A DNA stretch of 64,000 nucleotides from Eubacteriaceae bacterium (GTDB lineage: Bacteria; Bacillota; Clostridia; Lachnospirales; Lachnospiraceae): contig CAJTDQ010000002.1 of assembly GCA_910574895.1 (NCBI GenBank), positions 1 to 64,000 of the forward strand. The letters are read 5' to 3'. The translations under genes and the position numbers were made by a program. Below, piece after piece: positions 28,394-37,390 of the stretch. The notes under the pieces were generated by a model. It saw nothing but the letters and a program-made list of their open reading frames with translations. It ran no database searches and was not told the origin of the DNA. How positions within the stretch are numbered: position 1 is the stretch's first letter; every line of letters begins with the position of its first letter.

Positions 28394-29254
28394 TTATATA
28401 AATTTTGTCAGATATAACTGCTCTGTCAATCCTTTTGCTTTCAAGAGTTTCACTGTCTGTTCTGCTTTTTCTATATCATCATAAAGTCCAAACACTGTCG
28501 GACCGCTTCCACTCATAATAGAATTTAATGCACCATTTTCTAACATTATCGTTTTAATTTCCTGAATAACAGGATACTGTGGTACAGTTATATCCTCCAT
28601 AACATTATATAAACTTTTTGCCAGCTTATACAAATCCTGTGCCTTAATAGCAGACACCATCGCTTCAATATCCGGCCTTTTTTCAATCTCATCCGGCTTA
28701 ATGTTACCATATACAAAAGCAGTGGACACAGACACCGGCGGTTTTGCTATTATCACATGACATTTCGGCGGTGTAGGAAGCGGTGTGAGAATCTCTCCAA
28801 TTCCTCTGGCAATTGCCGTTCCACCAAGAATACAGTAAGGAACATCCGCTCCCAGACGAACACCTCTTTCCATTAATTCCTCTTTGCTTAACTCCAAATT
28901 AAACATCTGATTAACACCTGTCAGTGTAGCCGCGCAGTCAGAACTTCCCCCCGCCATTCCACCCGCGATTGGAATCCTTTTCCTGATTGTTATTTCCAGT
29001 CCCTGAACAATTCCGAATTCATCCATCAACATCTTAGCAGCCATATATGCAAGATTATCTTTTCCGTTGGATAATACTGCGGTATCGGTTCTTACAACAA
29101 TCTCTGTTCCTTCCAGCCGGGTAAGTGTCACATCATCATACACATCTACCATCTGCATGACCATATCCAGATCATGATATCCGTCAGGCCGTTTTCTGAT
29201 AACATCTAATCCAAGATTTATTTTTCCATATGCTTTTAACTCTAATTTATCCAT
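28394..29254 (-). CDS. ispE: 4-diphosphocytidyl-2-C-methyl-D-erythritol kinase
   Basis: GHMP-type kinase of 286 residues in the methylerythritol-phosphate isoprenoid pathway. It starts AYGKINLGLDV with RPDGYHDLDMVMQ, followed by the ATP loop PIAGGMAGGSSDCAA (about 92-106) and the C-terminal SGSGPTVFGLY. All family landmarks are present. The ribosome site is weak. It lies downstream of the sipL-like gene with a 73-nt gap and ends against the large palindrome. Confidence 0.95.
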   Translation of the reverse strand: MDKLELKAYGKINLGLDVIRKRPDGYHDLDMVMQMVDVYDDVTLTRLEGTEIVVRTDTAVLSNGKDNLAYMAAKMLMDEFGIVQGLEITIRKRIPIAGGMAGGSSDCAATLTGVNQMFNLELSKEELMERGVRLGADVPYCILGGTAIARGIGEILTPLPTPPKCHVIIAKPPVSVSTAFVYGNIKPDEIEKRPDIEAMVSAIKAQDLYKLAKSLYNVMEDITVPQYPVIQEIKTIMLENGALNSIMSGSGPTVFGLYDDIEKAEQTVKLLKAKGLTEQLYLTKFI

Positions 29255-29327
29255 TACGTCTCTATACTTCCTTATATACTTTCCACGGCAGTAACCTGCC
29301 TTTTCTAAAGTATACTTTTTTTATGAC

Positions 29328-30881
29328 CTATTGACAAGATTTAATAATTAACAATCTGTCACCCGGTTTTATTTGTTCTGAAACCAGTTCATTCACTTTC
29401 ATAATATTATCCATTGTTGTGTAATTTTCTTTTGCAAGTTTCCATAAACTGTCACCCTTTTGCACCACATATCCTTTCAGCATCGGTGCTGCATTAATTT
29501 TATCCATATCAATCGGCTGTTCTTCTATTTCAGATATGAATTCCTTTTTCTCTGACCGGAAAACAATCGTCTCTAATGCAACAACAGATTTAATCTCTAC
29601 CTGTTCGGTGCTGATCATATTTGCACTGACCTGCTCTACTCTCCAATTAATATAATATTTATCTTCCGGCATAATACCATCTGCATCAATTCTATGCTCA
29701 AAATCAGCCTCTTTGCATTGATAACATAACGGATGTGCATCATCTGAAGAAATGTAGATAATACATGCTTTAATTTTTCCTACAGCCTTTAATCCACTGT
29801 CACTGACTACGATATTATCAATTTTCACTTCTGCATCACTGCTGCATATCTGAAGAATATGCCCCTTACTCTGATCAATGTCCAGCTTGACAATATTTTT
29901 TGTTCTCGATTCATTCTTTACAAGAAGTTTCTGATACTTTCTCTCTTCAATTACAGGTACCAGATTCGCATCCGGTGCATAGACATCTTCTAAAACTTCC
30001 ATCTCTCTCTCTTCGTATATTTTTATATTTAATTTTAGTAAAGCACTGATAGAAATATCCCTTGTTTCGTTATCCTGATTCATTTCTGCTTCAATGTCAA
30101 CATTATGAAGCGTTGTGTTGATATAAGAAACTAAATCCTCTCCGGCTTCTGCCACATCAACCGTTCCACCAAAGTTAATTATTGTATCAACCCATTGCTG
30201 CGGCATCCCTTCAGCTTCCGGGATATAAATCAGAAAGACTTTTAGCTCGCCACCAATATGTATCATTCCATCCAGCATTTTTGTATTGATTGTTTTAATC
30301 TTGACATCCTGCCAAATTATTTTTTGTATTGCCGGTTTTCCTGATGGTACAGATAATCTCTCACTGATACGAAATGTATCTGTCTTGTCTGCTATCACAC
30401 ATAAACTTTCCAAGCTGCTGTGTTTTGTCATAACATTTTCTCTATGGATATCTGATACAGCCTCTAAATCCTCCAGTTTTTCTATTGTAATATTTGCCAT
30501 AATCTGCACTTTGTATATGTAATTTTTTCCATCAATTAATTTCACAGAAGATGATAATACAATCAGGCTTACATCAACATTACAGTTCTCATCCAGAGAA
30601 TTTAATTTTATTGTCTCCTCAAACGGTATCTCTCCTTCCACTCCTTTTGCCATATCACTATCGCTTGTGTAATACATCATTCCAAAGGAAATTGTTCCAT
30701 TGACGATTAACTGATTATTTCTAATAGATGTATTGTCCACGCTTACATTTTCATGATGATTAATGATATTTTCAATCATATCATCTGCCTCTGTCAAACT
30801 GCTCTCATGAGTTACATAAAATGTAGAAATCTCATTTTTTAGTATCTTACTCATATGAATATTATTCTTTTCCAACTCCAT
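29328..30881 (-). CDS. sipL: SPOCS/LysM spore-envelope protein (SipL-like)
   Basis: Protein of 517 residues with repeated DUF3794/SPOCS beta domains across about residues 30-450 (LNGTISFGMMYY-like and LKVFLIYIPEAEG units) and one C-terminal LysM domain (YVVQKGDSLWKLAKENYTT...IKPGDRLLII). This order matches clostridial SipL, which binds SpoIVA and joins the coat to the forespore membrane. No signal peptide, as expected for a mother-cell cytoplasmic protein. A GGGGGA ribosome site precedes the ATG. Gene name is by architecture. Confidence 0.85.
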   Translation of the reverse strand: MELEKNNIHMSKILKNEISTFYVTHESSLTEADDMIENIINHHENVSVDNTSIRNNQLIVNGTISFGMMYYTSDSDMAKGVEGEIPFEETIKLNSLDENCNVDVSLIVLSSSVKLIDGKNYIYKVQIMANITIEKLEDLEAVSDIHRENVMTKHSSLESLCVIADKTDTFRISERLSVPSGKPAIQKIIWQDVKIKTINTKMLDGMIHIGGELKVFLIYIPEAEGMPQQWVDTIINFGGTVDVAEAGEDLVSYINTTLHNVDIEAEMNQDNETRDISISALLKLNIKIYEEREMEVLEDVYAPDANLVPVIEERKYQKLLVKNESRTKNIVKLDIDQSKGHILQICSSDAEVKIDNIVVSDSGLKAVGKIKACIIYISSDDAHPLCYQCKEADFEHRIDADGIMPEDKYYINWRVEQVSANMISTEQVEIKSVVALETIVFRSEKKEFISEIEEQPIDMDKINAAPMLKGYVVQKGDSLWKLAKENYTTMDNIMKVNELVSEQIKPGDRLLIIKSCQ

Positions 30882-30936
30882 AGTTCTTCCCCCTATCTTT
30901 ATAACTATCTATAATCTATGTTTGTCTGTTACTAAT

Positions 30937-31350
30937 TTATTCACTAAAAATTACATTTTTATCACTATATTCTATTTTTATAACGATACACGGATATGTA
31001 CTTGTTTCATTATTCGTATATTCTTTCGGTCCCTCAAACTCCGTTTTCACATAAATAGCATTTTCAGTCTCATACATTTCCCTGACTTTAATGCTGTATC
31101 CATCATATTTTTGTCTTCCATATCCAATAATGATATAAGTATACTGATTATCCGAATATGTCACTTTAAACTCTTTTTCTTTTCTCTCCTCTATCATCTG
31201 TTGAATTTCGGAAGGAATCTCACTCTCAGCTACTACCGTAAAATCAATATCATTTGTTTTCTTTGTTTTTATTTTTTCCAGACCGCAGGCTGTAGTTATT
31301 ACGATACAAACCAATAACGTAACTAACAACTGAAATTTATTTTTCCGCAT
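30937..31350 (-). CDS. Lipoprotein with PrcB-type C-terminal domain
   Basis: Lipoprotein of 137 residues: signal peptide with lipobox TTAC (Cys at about 22) and a small beta domain that matches the PrcB C-terminal pattern (YTYIIIGYGRQKYDGYSIKV...STYPCIVIKI). PrcB-type domains were named for a protease-complex partner, but the role here is unknown. The start codon lies only 6 nt after a perfect hairpin and the only ribosome-site-like bases (GGTG) are within it, so translation may be weak or controlled. Low GC content is visible. Confidence 0.7.
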   Translation of the reverse strand: MRKNKFQLLVTLLVCIVITTACGLEKIKTKKTNDIDFTVVAESEIPSEIQQMIEERKEKEFKVTYSDNQYTYIIIGYGRQKYDGYSIKVREMYETENAIYVKTEFEGPKEYTNNETSTYPCIVIKIEYSDKNVIFSE

Positions 31351-31356
31351 AAATAA

Positions 31357-31394
31357 ACACCATAATATATCTTTATTAAAATATATTATGGTGT
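31357..31394 (-). terminator. Perfect 14-bp hairpin after pgm
   Basis: Arms ACACCATAATATAT and ATATATTATGGTGT with a 10-base loop, then TTTATTTAT on the minus strand. It probably ends the pgm message and also sequesters the start region of the next gene. Confidence 0.6.
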
Positions 31395-31411
31395 GTCAAT
31401 TTTATTCTTAT

Positions 31412-33145
31412 TTACAACATTTTGTTAATCATGTCTACCATATAGTCGCCAAGTTTTTTTACCTTTTCATCAGCATCGTCGAAATCATGACCTTTGACTC
31501 CATAGTAAAATTTAAGTTTTGGCTCTGTACCGGACGGTCTGATACATACCCATGCTTCCTCGCTCAAATCAAAATATATAACATTTGATTTTGGAAGTCC
31601 GGTTGTAGTAACTGCACCTGTTTCCATGTCAGTTACCGTATCATTCTGATAATCTCTCACAGATAGAACTTTATAATCATCAATACTTTGTGGAGTTTCT
31701 TCTCTTAATTTTTCAAGTGTTTTCTGAATCTTCTCTATTCCTTCTTTTCCTTTTAATTCGATAGATTCTACACCGTCTCTCCAATATCCATATCTTTCAT
31801 ACATCTCTTTCATCTTATCCCAAAGAGACATACCTTTTGTCTTGTAGTAAGCCGCTGCTTCACACAATGCCATCGTTGCAACAATAGCATCCTTGTCCCT
31901 CGCATGCGTTCCAATCAGACATCCGTAACTTTCTTCAAAACCAAATACATAAGTTCCTGTATTCTTAGTTTCAAATTCCAGCATTTTCTCACCGATATAT
32001 TTGAATCCTGTAAGAACTTCTATCAAATCAATGCCGTAATATTTTGCAATATCATTCGCAAGATTTGTACTTACAATACTCTTAATTAAAGCTCCGTCTT
32101 TTGGAAGTTCTCCTTTTTCCTTTAACTGACTGATTTCATATTCTGCAATCAGACATCCTGACATATTTCCTGTAAGAATATGATAAGTTCCCGGTTTACT
32201 TCCCTTAATATAAACACCAAGTCTGTCTGCATCCGGATCTGTTGCCAGAAGCAAATCTGCTCCTACTTCATCTCCCAATTTTACAGCCAGTTCAAAAGCT
32301 TTTGCAGACTCAGGATTTGGATATCCGACAGTCGGAAATGCACCATCCGGCTTTTCCTGCTCTTCTACCACATAAACGTTTTCAAATCCAAGTTCTTTTA
32401 AAACTCTTCTAACCGGAACATTTCCTGTTCCGTGTAATGGAGTATAAACAATCTTAATGTCCTTCTGTACTGCCTTTATTATTTCAGGATTTTTTACCTG
32501 TTTCTTTAATTCTCCAATATATTTATCGTCAATTTCCTGACCAATAGATATATATAAACCTTCTGCCACAGCATCTTCTTTCTTCATTGTTTTTAGTTTA
32601 TTATAATCGTGAAGAGCTGATACTGCATCCATAATTCCCACATCATGAGGAGGTGTAATCTGTGCACCGTCCTCCCAGTATACTTTATATCCATTATACT
32701 CTGCCGGATTATGACTGGCAGTTACATTAATACCTGCAATACATTTTAATTCTCTTACTGCAAAAGATAATTCCGGTGTAGGTCTTAACGCATCAAACAC
32801 ATATGCCTTAATTCCATTTGCATTTAAACAAAGAGCTGCCTCATCTGCAAACTCCGGTGACATATGTCTTGAATCATAAGCAATTGCCACGCCTCTATCC
32901 TGTCCATGCATTTTGATAATATAGTTTGCTAATCCTTGTGTAGCCTTTCTTACTGTATAAATGTTCATTCTATTGGTTCCTGCACCAATTACGCCACGAA
33001 GTCCGGCTGTTCCAAATTCAAGTTCTTTATAAAAACGGTCCTCAACTTCTTTTTCATCAGATTTTATTGCTTCCAATTCAGCCTTTGTATCATCGTCAAA
33101 GTATGGATTGGACAGCCAATCATTATATATATCTCTGTAGTCCAT
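31412..33145 (-). CDS. pgm: Alpha-phosphoglucomutase (phosphohexomutase family)
   Basis: Cytoplasmic enzyme of 577 residues that interconverts glucose-1-phosphate and glucose-6-phosphate. Visible motifs: catalytic serine loop TASHNPAEYNGYK, metal loop DPDADRLG, sugar loop GFEESYG and phosphate loop RPSGTEPKLKFYYG. The size and TASHNPAEYNGYKVYWEDGAQI form fit the PgcA/PGM2-like branch. The start at 33145 has GGGAGG 6 nt upstream. It can channel glucose-1-phosphate from the two glucan phosphorylases of this window into glycolysis, although it is not in their operon. Confidence 0.93.
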   Translation of the reverse strand: MDYRDIYNDWLSNPYFDDDTKAELEAIKSDEKEVEDRFYKELEFGTAGLRGVIGAGTNRMNIYTVRKATQGLANYIIKMHGQDRGVAIAYDSRHMSPEFADEAALCLNANGIKAYVFDALRPTPELSFAVRELKCIAGINVTASHNPAEYNGYKVYWEDGAQITPPHDVGIMDAVSALHDYNKLKTMKKEDAVAEGLYISIGQEIDDKYIGELKKQVKNPEIIKAVQKDIKIVYTPLHGTGNVPVRRVLKELGFENVYVVEEQEKPDGAFPTVGYPNPESAKAFELAVKLGDEVGADLLLATDPDADRLGVYIKGSKPGTYHILTGNMSGCLIAEYEISQLKEKGELPKDGALIKSIVSTNLANDIAKYYGIDLIEVLTGFKYIGEKMLEFETKNTGTYVFGFEESYGCLIGTHARDKDAIVATMALCEAAAYYKTKGMSLWDKMKEMYERYGYWRDGVESIELKGKEGIEKIQKTLEKLREETPQSIDDYKVLSVRDYQNDTVTDMETGAVTTTGLPKSNVIYFDLSEEAWVCIRPSGTEPKLKFYYGVKGHDFDDADEKVKKLGDYMVDMINKML

Positions 33146-33248
33146 TTTAATCCTCCCACACAATTTTTACCAATCAGTTCACATCATATCACAAACAACT
33201 TACAAAGGAAACAATAAAAATAGTTTTTTTGCCATTTTTTTACTGTTT

Positions 33249-34229
33249 TTACATACTATCAATAAAACTCCAACGTAATTTTTCCTGTTTTCTGAACTGT
33301 TTCAATTTATCTTCATTTTTTTCAGAGTACCAGGCTTTATTGGAATTATAATAATAATTAATAATTTTCCAGAATTTCTCAGGATAGCTTAAAGCTGCCT
33401 TTAAAACTTCAAATTCTCTCACAGATATCGGTCTGATTCTGCAATAAGAATCCAGCAGTTCTTTTCCTAATAAAATGTCCCAATTATTTTTTTCCATAAC
33501 CTTCCTAAGAAAATCATACAAATCCTGCACTACAGGTGCATAATTTAGTTTCAGCAGATTTACCATAATTACCTGATTATTTTGAAACAATATATTATGA
33601 TAATTATAGCATCCGTGATTGATTGTCTGATTCTCTATGCTCTCCGTATACATATCTTTATAATCTGACTGTTCTAAAAGCCCTGCTGCTTCTGTTGCCT
33701 GAACATAATACTCTTCAATTATATTATGGAGAGACATTTCAAAAAAATTCTTATTCTTTCTTTTTTTTATGTAATTTTTAATTCTAAGAATTTCTGCACT
33801 GTGACGTTCAAACACTTCCGTCAAATTTTTACCGGGATGAAATCCACCCTCCTCAAACAATCCTGTGGTATTCTCTGTCAGTTTATGAAATCTTGCAAGA
33901 TTAGAGGCTGCTAATAATAACTGTCTTTTATTATTATTGCTGCAGTCTTCCGCATCATACCATTTCTTTAATATGTATGTATATCCGTCCTCACTTACTG
34001 TTACATATTCCCCTTCTTTATTTGCTTTTACACTGTCTGTAACAAAATTATTATTTTCTAAAAAATTATAAAAAACACTCATGGTTTTCATTCTGTCATT
34101 ACTGTTGTTATACTCCTGTAAGATATACTTTCCGTCATCTGTTATACAACCGTAATTTCCTTTTAACCGATAAGTGCTTTTAATTTTTAAGTCATACTGT
34201 TCTAACACTGTTAATGATTTTTCATTCAT
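33249..34229 (-). CDS. CotS-family kinase-like spore coat protein, degenerate active site
   Basis: Protein of 326 residues with the CotS/aminoglycoside-phosphotransferase-like fold (NYGCITDDGKYILQEY lobe, NLARFHKLT helix). The catalytic loop reads HGCYNYHNILF, where CotS relatives and kinases of this fold usually have Asp after HG, and the metal-binding site reads VNLLKL where NFD or DFD is expected. It may therefore be a pseudokinase. The start at 34229 has GGAGGG 6 nt upstream; the longer frame from 34292 would run into the palindromic repeat. Spore coat role is inferred from family and the nearby sipL-like gene. Confidence 0.75.
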   Translation of the reverse strand: MNEKSLTVLEQYDLKIKSTYRLKGNYGCITDDGKYILQEYNNSNDRMKTMSVFYNFLENNNFVTDSVKANKEGEYVTVSEDGYTYILKKWYDAEDCSNNNKRQLLLAASNLARFHKLTENTTGLFEEGGFHPGKNLTEVFERHSAEILRIKNYIKKRKNKNFFEMSLHNIIEEYYVQATEAAGLLEQSDYKDMYTESIENQTINHGCYNYHNILFQNNQVIMVNLLKLNYAPVVQDLYDFLRKVMEKNNWDILLGKELLDSYCRIRPISVREFEVLKAALSYPEKFWKIINYYYNSNKAWYSEKNEDKLKQFRKQEKLRWSFIDSM

Positions 34230-34252
34230 ATTGTTCCCTCCACATCTTACTT

Positions 34253-34397
34253 GGTAACAGTTCAGCCTTGCGATATAAATAATAAATGTCAAAAGGCTGC
34301 TTGCAGACTCTTTGATATTTATTATTTATATCATATGGTGAGCCATCACAGCGAAGGAAATCCGCAGGATTTTCGAGCTGACGGCTGAACTGTTACC
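34253..34397. repeat. 145-bp palindromic element with perfect 15-bp ends
   Basis: Terminal inverted repeats GGTAACAGTTCAGCC and GGCTGAACTGTTACC are perfect. Inside, GATATAAATAATAAATGTC pairs with its complement at 34311-34332, and a smaller GGAAATCC/GGATTTTC hairpin lies near 34357. No coding capacity. Its right part is similar to 43749-43795 and, more weakly, to the core of 28241-28280, suggesting a dispersed family. Confidence 0.78.
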
Positions 34398-34436
34398 TTA
34401 TTTGCATTATTCTAAAATATGAAGGGAATAATCAGA

Positions 34437-35807
34437 TTAGAACATTGTTCCTGCAATGTCCATTAATATCTCTTTATCATTTAATTCAGGCTGTTCTAAT
34501 ACTCTGTTTAGTAATTGTTTTAGAATATCCCCGATGATAGAACCTGTACTGCATCCCGCTGCAATCAAGTCTTTTCCTGATACCGCCAATTCTGCTTTAC
34601 AGGTACATATGTCATTTTCTACAATATACTGAAACTGTTCTTTTTCATACAAATATCCATCAAATCCTTTTTCCTTTCCATAAGGACTTTTCCCCTGAAA
34701 ATCAGCATAAACCAACTGTAAATACTGCTCATAAATATCTTTTCCTATCTTATGCACACTTTTTCTGACATTTACAGGTTCCATCCCTTTTGAAACAGGT
34801 CTGTCATCATGACATTCTACCAATCTTGCAACCAGTTTTATTGTCTTATTATCCAGTTTCAGCCTTCGAAGAATTGGAGCGACCATCTCTGCTCCCACAT
34901 GTGCATGTCCATAAAAATGCATCCGGGTCGGATCCTTTTTATCATAAGTAACGGAACCCGGTTTTCCTACATCATGCAATAGTGCTGCCCATCTCATCAC
35001 CTTTGTCGGAGGGACATTTTCCATAACCTTAATCGTATGTTCTCCCACGTTATACATATGGTACGGAGTATTCTGCGGACACTCCATCATCCGGTCAAAC
35101 TCCGGCAGTATCACTTTTGTAATTCCTGCATGATAAGCTGTTATCAGTTTATCCGGATGATTTGACATAATCAGTTTTTCCAGTTCTACATGGATACGCT
35201 CTGCGCTAATGTTCTCAAGATTTTGCACCAATAGCTCCATAGCATTCATTGTACTTTCTTCAATATCAAACCCCAGCTGTGCTGAAAATCTCACTGCCCG
35301 GAGAATTCGAAGTGCATCCTCAGTAAACCTTTCTTTTGCCTGTCCGACACATTTTATCACCTTTTTCTCTATGTCTCCCATACCATCAAAAGCATCAACC
35401 AATCCCACTGTCGGATTATATGCCATAGCATTTATGGTAAAATCCCTGCGTTTCAAATCTTCAATCAGATCTGCAGTAAACTCTACACTGTCCGGATGCC
35501 GGCTGTCATTATATTCTCCATCAATTCTGTATGTGGTAACTTCATAGCCTGTCCGCTGTAACATTACCGTAACTGTTCCATGCTGAATACCTGTATCAAT
35601 TGTTCTGTGAAAGAGTTCTTTTACCTGATGCGGCAATGCTGATGTGGTAATATCCCAATCCTGCGGGTCCCTTCCCAAAATTGTATCCCTGACACATCCA
35701 CCGACCGCAAACGCCTCATAACCATTCTGCTCTAATATACCTATAATCATTCTTACAGGCTTTGGTATATTCATTTTAAATCTTTTTACTTCTTTATAAT
35801 GCTTCAT
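34437..35807 (-). CDS. cca: CCA tRNA nucleotidyltransferase
   Basis: Enzyme of 456 residues that adds or repairs the CCA end of tRNA. Class II polymerase head with GGCVRDTILGRDPQDWDI (about 36-53), neck and body with RFTEDALRILRAVRFSAQLGF, and an HD-type domain (LLHDVGKPGS). This matches the bacterial type with a C-terminal HD region. The start codon overlaps the end of the MocR-type gene by 14 nt with GGAGAT upstream; an internal ATG at 35774 is a weaker alternative. Confidence 0.93.
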   Translation of the reverse strand: MKHYKEVKRFKMNIPKPVRMIIGILEQNGYEAFAVGGCVRDTILGRDPQDWDITTSALPHQVKELFHRTIDTGIQHGTVTVMLQRTGYEVTTYRIDGEYNDSRHPDSVEFTADLIEDLKRRDFTINAMAYNPTVGLVDAFDGMGDIEKKVIKCVGQAKERFTEDALRILRAVRFSAQLGFDIEESTMNAMELLVQNLENISAERIHVELEKLIMSNHPDKLITAYHAGITKVILPEFDRMMECPQNTPYHMYNVGEHTIKVMENVPPTKVMRWAALLHDVGKPGSVTYDKKDPTRMHFYGHAHVGAEMVAPILRRLKLDNKTIKLVARLVECHDDRPVSKGMEPVNVRKSVHKIGKDIYEQYLQLVYADFQGKSPYGKEKGFDGYLYEKEQFQYIVENDICTCKAELAVSGKDLIAAGCSTGSIIGDILKQLLNRVLEQPELNDKEILMDIAGTMF

Positions 35808-37224
35808 TCATAATCTCCAATGCTTTTGCCAGCTTATCCTTCGCCACTGCCGAATAATTTATAATAAATTTATAGTTAAATTCTTCCAGATTATTATAAC
35901 AATAATCCGACACGCTTGAAATATTTATCTTATGATTTCTTAGTATTTCTTTAAATTTCTCATCATTAATCTGTTTACGAATACCTAAAATAAAATGAAG
36001 TCCTGCATTCTCTTCCTCAATTGTTACTTTTGAATAAATGTCAGACTGTTTGATTGCACTTATAATTGTATTTCTGTAATCACGATAATAATTTCTCATC
36101 CGATTAATATGTCTCTCATAATATCCCATGGAAATGAAGTTTGCCAGTGTATATTGTTCAAAACTGGACACTGTGCTGGAATAAAAACCAAGTTCTTCGT
36201 GATACTTTTTCATCAATTCATCAGGAAGTACCATATATGCAATTCGAATGGATGGTGCCAGTGTCTTAGAAAATGTATTCATGTAAATAACATGATTACT
36301 GTCTATTCCTGCCATTGTTGGTATCGGACGTCCTGAAAACCTGAACTCGCTATCATAGTCATCTTCTATAATAAACCCATGATTCTCTCTTGCCCAGTTT
36401 AATAAATTCTGCCTTCTTGATACCGGCATAACCCGTCCTGTCGGAAAATGATGAGATGGTGAAATGTGTACACCATCAATCTTCTTCCCTTTCATATCCT
36501 GCATCTGAATACCGGACTGATCTATCGGAAGATGCAGACACCTCACTCCGTTACTTTCATACACCTTACTGATTTTTCTGTAACCTGGGTCCTCTACTGC
36601 GATAACACTATTCTTTCCCAGTAGCTGTACAATAATACTATACAAATATTCTGTTCCTGCGCCAACAATAATATTATCTACCTCTACATCCATCCCTCGG
36701 AAATGGGACAAATGACCGGCAATCGCCTGTCTAAGTTCCAAAACGCCATTAGGGCTTGGGCTCTTTAGAAATGACTTTTCTTTGTCCAGTAATGTCTGTC
36801 TCATAATCCGCGACCATGTCGAAAAAGGAAAGCTGTCGTACATGATATGGTTTGAATTAAAATCTACCAGCCACTCCTGCTTTTCATTGCTCCGGCTTAC
36901 ATTTCTATCTTTAATATTCTTTTTATCTTTTAATTTATTCTGTTGCTTATTCTTTTGCAATCCCGTTTTCATGTATTGCCGGCTGATTTCGCTGGCAAAA
37001 TATCCTCTTTTTTCTCTGGCATAAATATATCCTTCTACAATCAACTGTGCATAGGCATTTTCCACTGTAATAATACTAATATTATGATTCTTTGCCATCT
37101 CTCTTTTTGATGGCAGTTTTTCTCCTGCTGCTATTTTTCCTGATAAAATATCCTCTTTAATGCACTGATATAAATACTCATATAGAGATTGTTTACCTCT
37201 TTTGTCAAAATTATAAGTAAGCAT
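35794..37224 (-). CDS. MocR/PdxR-type regulator (GntR plus aminotransferase domain)
   Basis: Regulator of 476 residues. N-terminal winged helix of the GntR type (GEKLPSKREMAKNHNISIITVENAYAQL, about 30-75), a linker, then a fold-type I aminotransferase domain with the PLP lysine in NTFSKTLAPSIRIAYM. Such proteins sense pyridoxal phosphate and control vitamin B6 genes. The start at 37224 has GGAGGA 6 nt upstream and is preferred over the longer frame from 37302. It is divergent from a pyridoxal kinase gene, and a perfect inverted repeat lies between them, all consistent with B6 control. Confidence 0.9.
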   Translation of the reverse strand: MLTYNFDKRGKQSLYEYLYQCIKEDILSGKIAAGEKLPSKREMAKNHNISIITVENAYAQLIVEGYIYAREKRGYFASEISRQYMKTGLQKNKQQNKLKDKKNIKDRNVSRSNEKQEWLVDFNSNHIMYDSFPFSTWSRIMRQTLLDKEKSFLKSPSPNGVLELRQAIAGHLSHFRGMDVEVDNIIVGAGTEYLYSIIVQLLGKNSVIAVEDPGYRKISKVYESNGVRCLHLPIDQSGIQMQDMKGKKIDGVHISPSHHFPTGRVMPVSRRQNLLNWARENHGFIIEDDYDSEFRFSGRPIPTMAGIDSNHVIYMNTFSKTLAPSIRIAYMVLPDELMKKYHEELGFYSSTVSSFEQYTLANFISMGYYERHINRMRNYYRDYRNTIISAIKQSDIYSKVTIEEENAGLHFILGIRKQINDEKFKEILRNHKINISSVSDYCYNNLEEFNYKFIINYSAVAKDKLAKALEIMNEAL

Positions 37225-37306
37225 TTCGTTTCCTCCAGTTCTTTCCCAGCCTTCCTCACTCTGTTCAGACGCATAACCCTCTGCTCTGGTATTATAAATC
37301 ATTCAC

Positions 37307-37342
37307 ATAATGGCAATATCGGCAATACCATATTGCCATTAT
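37307..37342. promoter_or_regulatory. Candidate MocR/PdxR operator
   Basis: Perfect 13-base inverted repeat ATAATGGCAATAT / ATATTGCCATTAT with a 10-base spacer that contains a further GGCAATA copy. It lies 50-85 nt before the pyridoxal kinase start and upstream of the divergent regulator. Confidence 0.6.
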
Positions 37343-37390
37343 ACTTTATATAATTTATTATGTAAAATATTATTTGAAAGGTGATATTAT

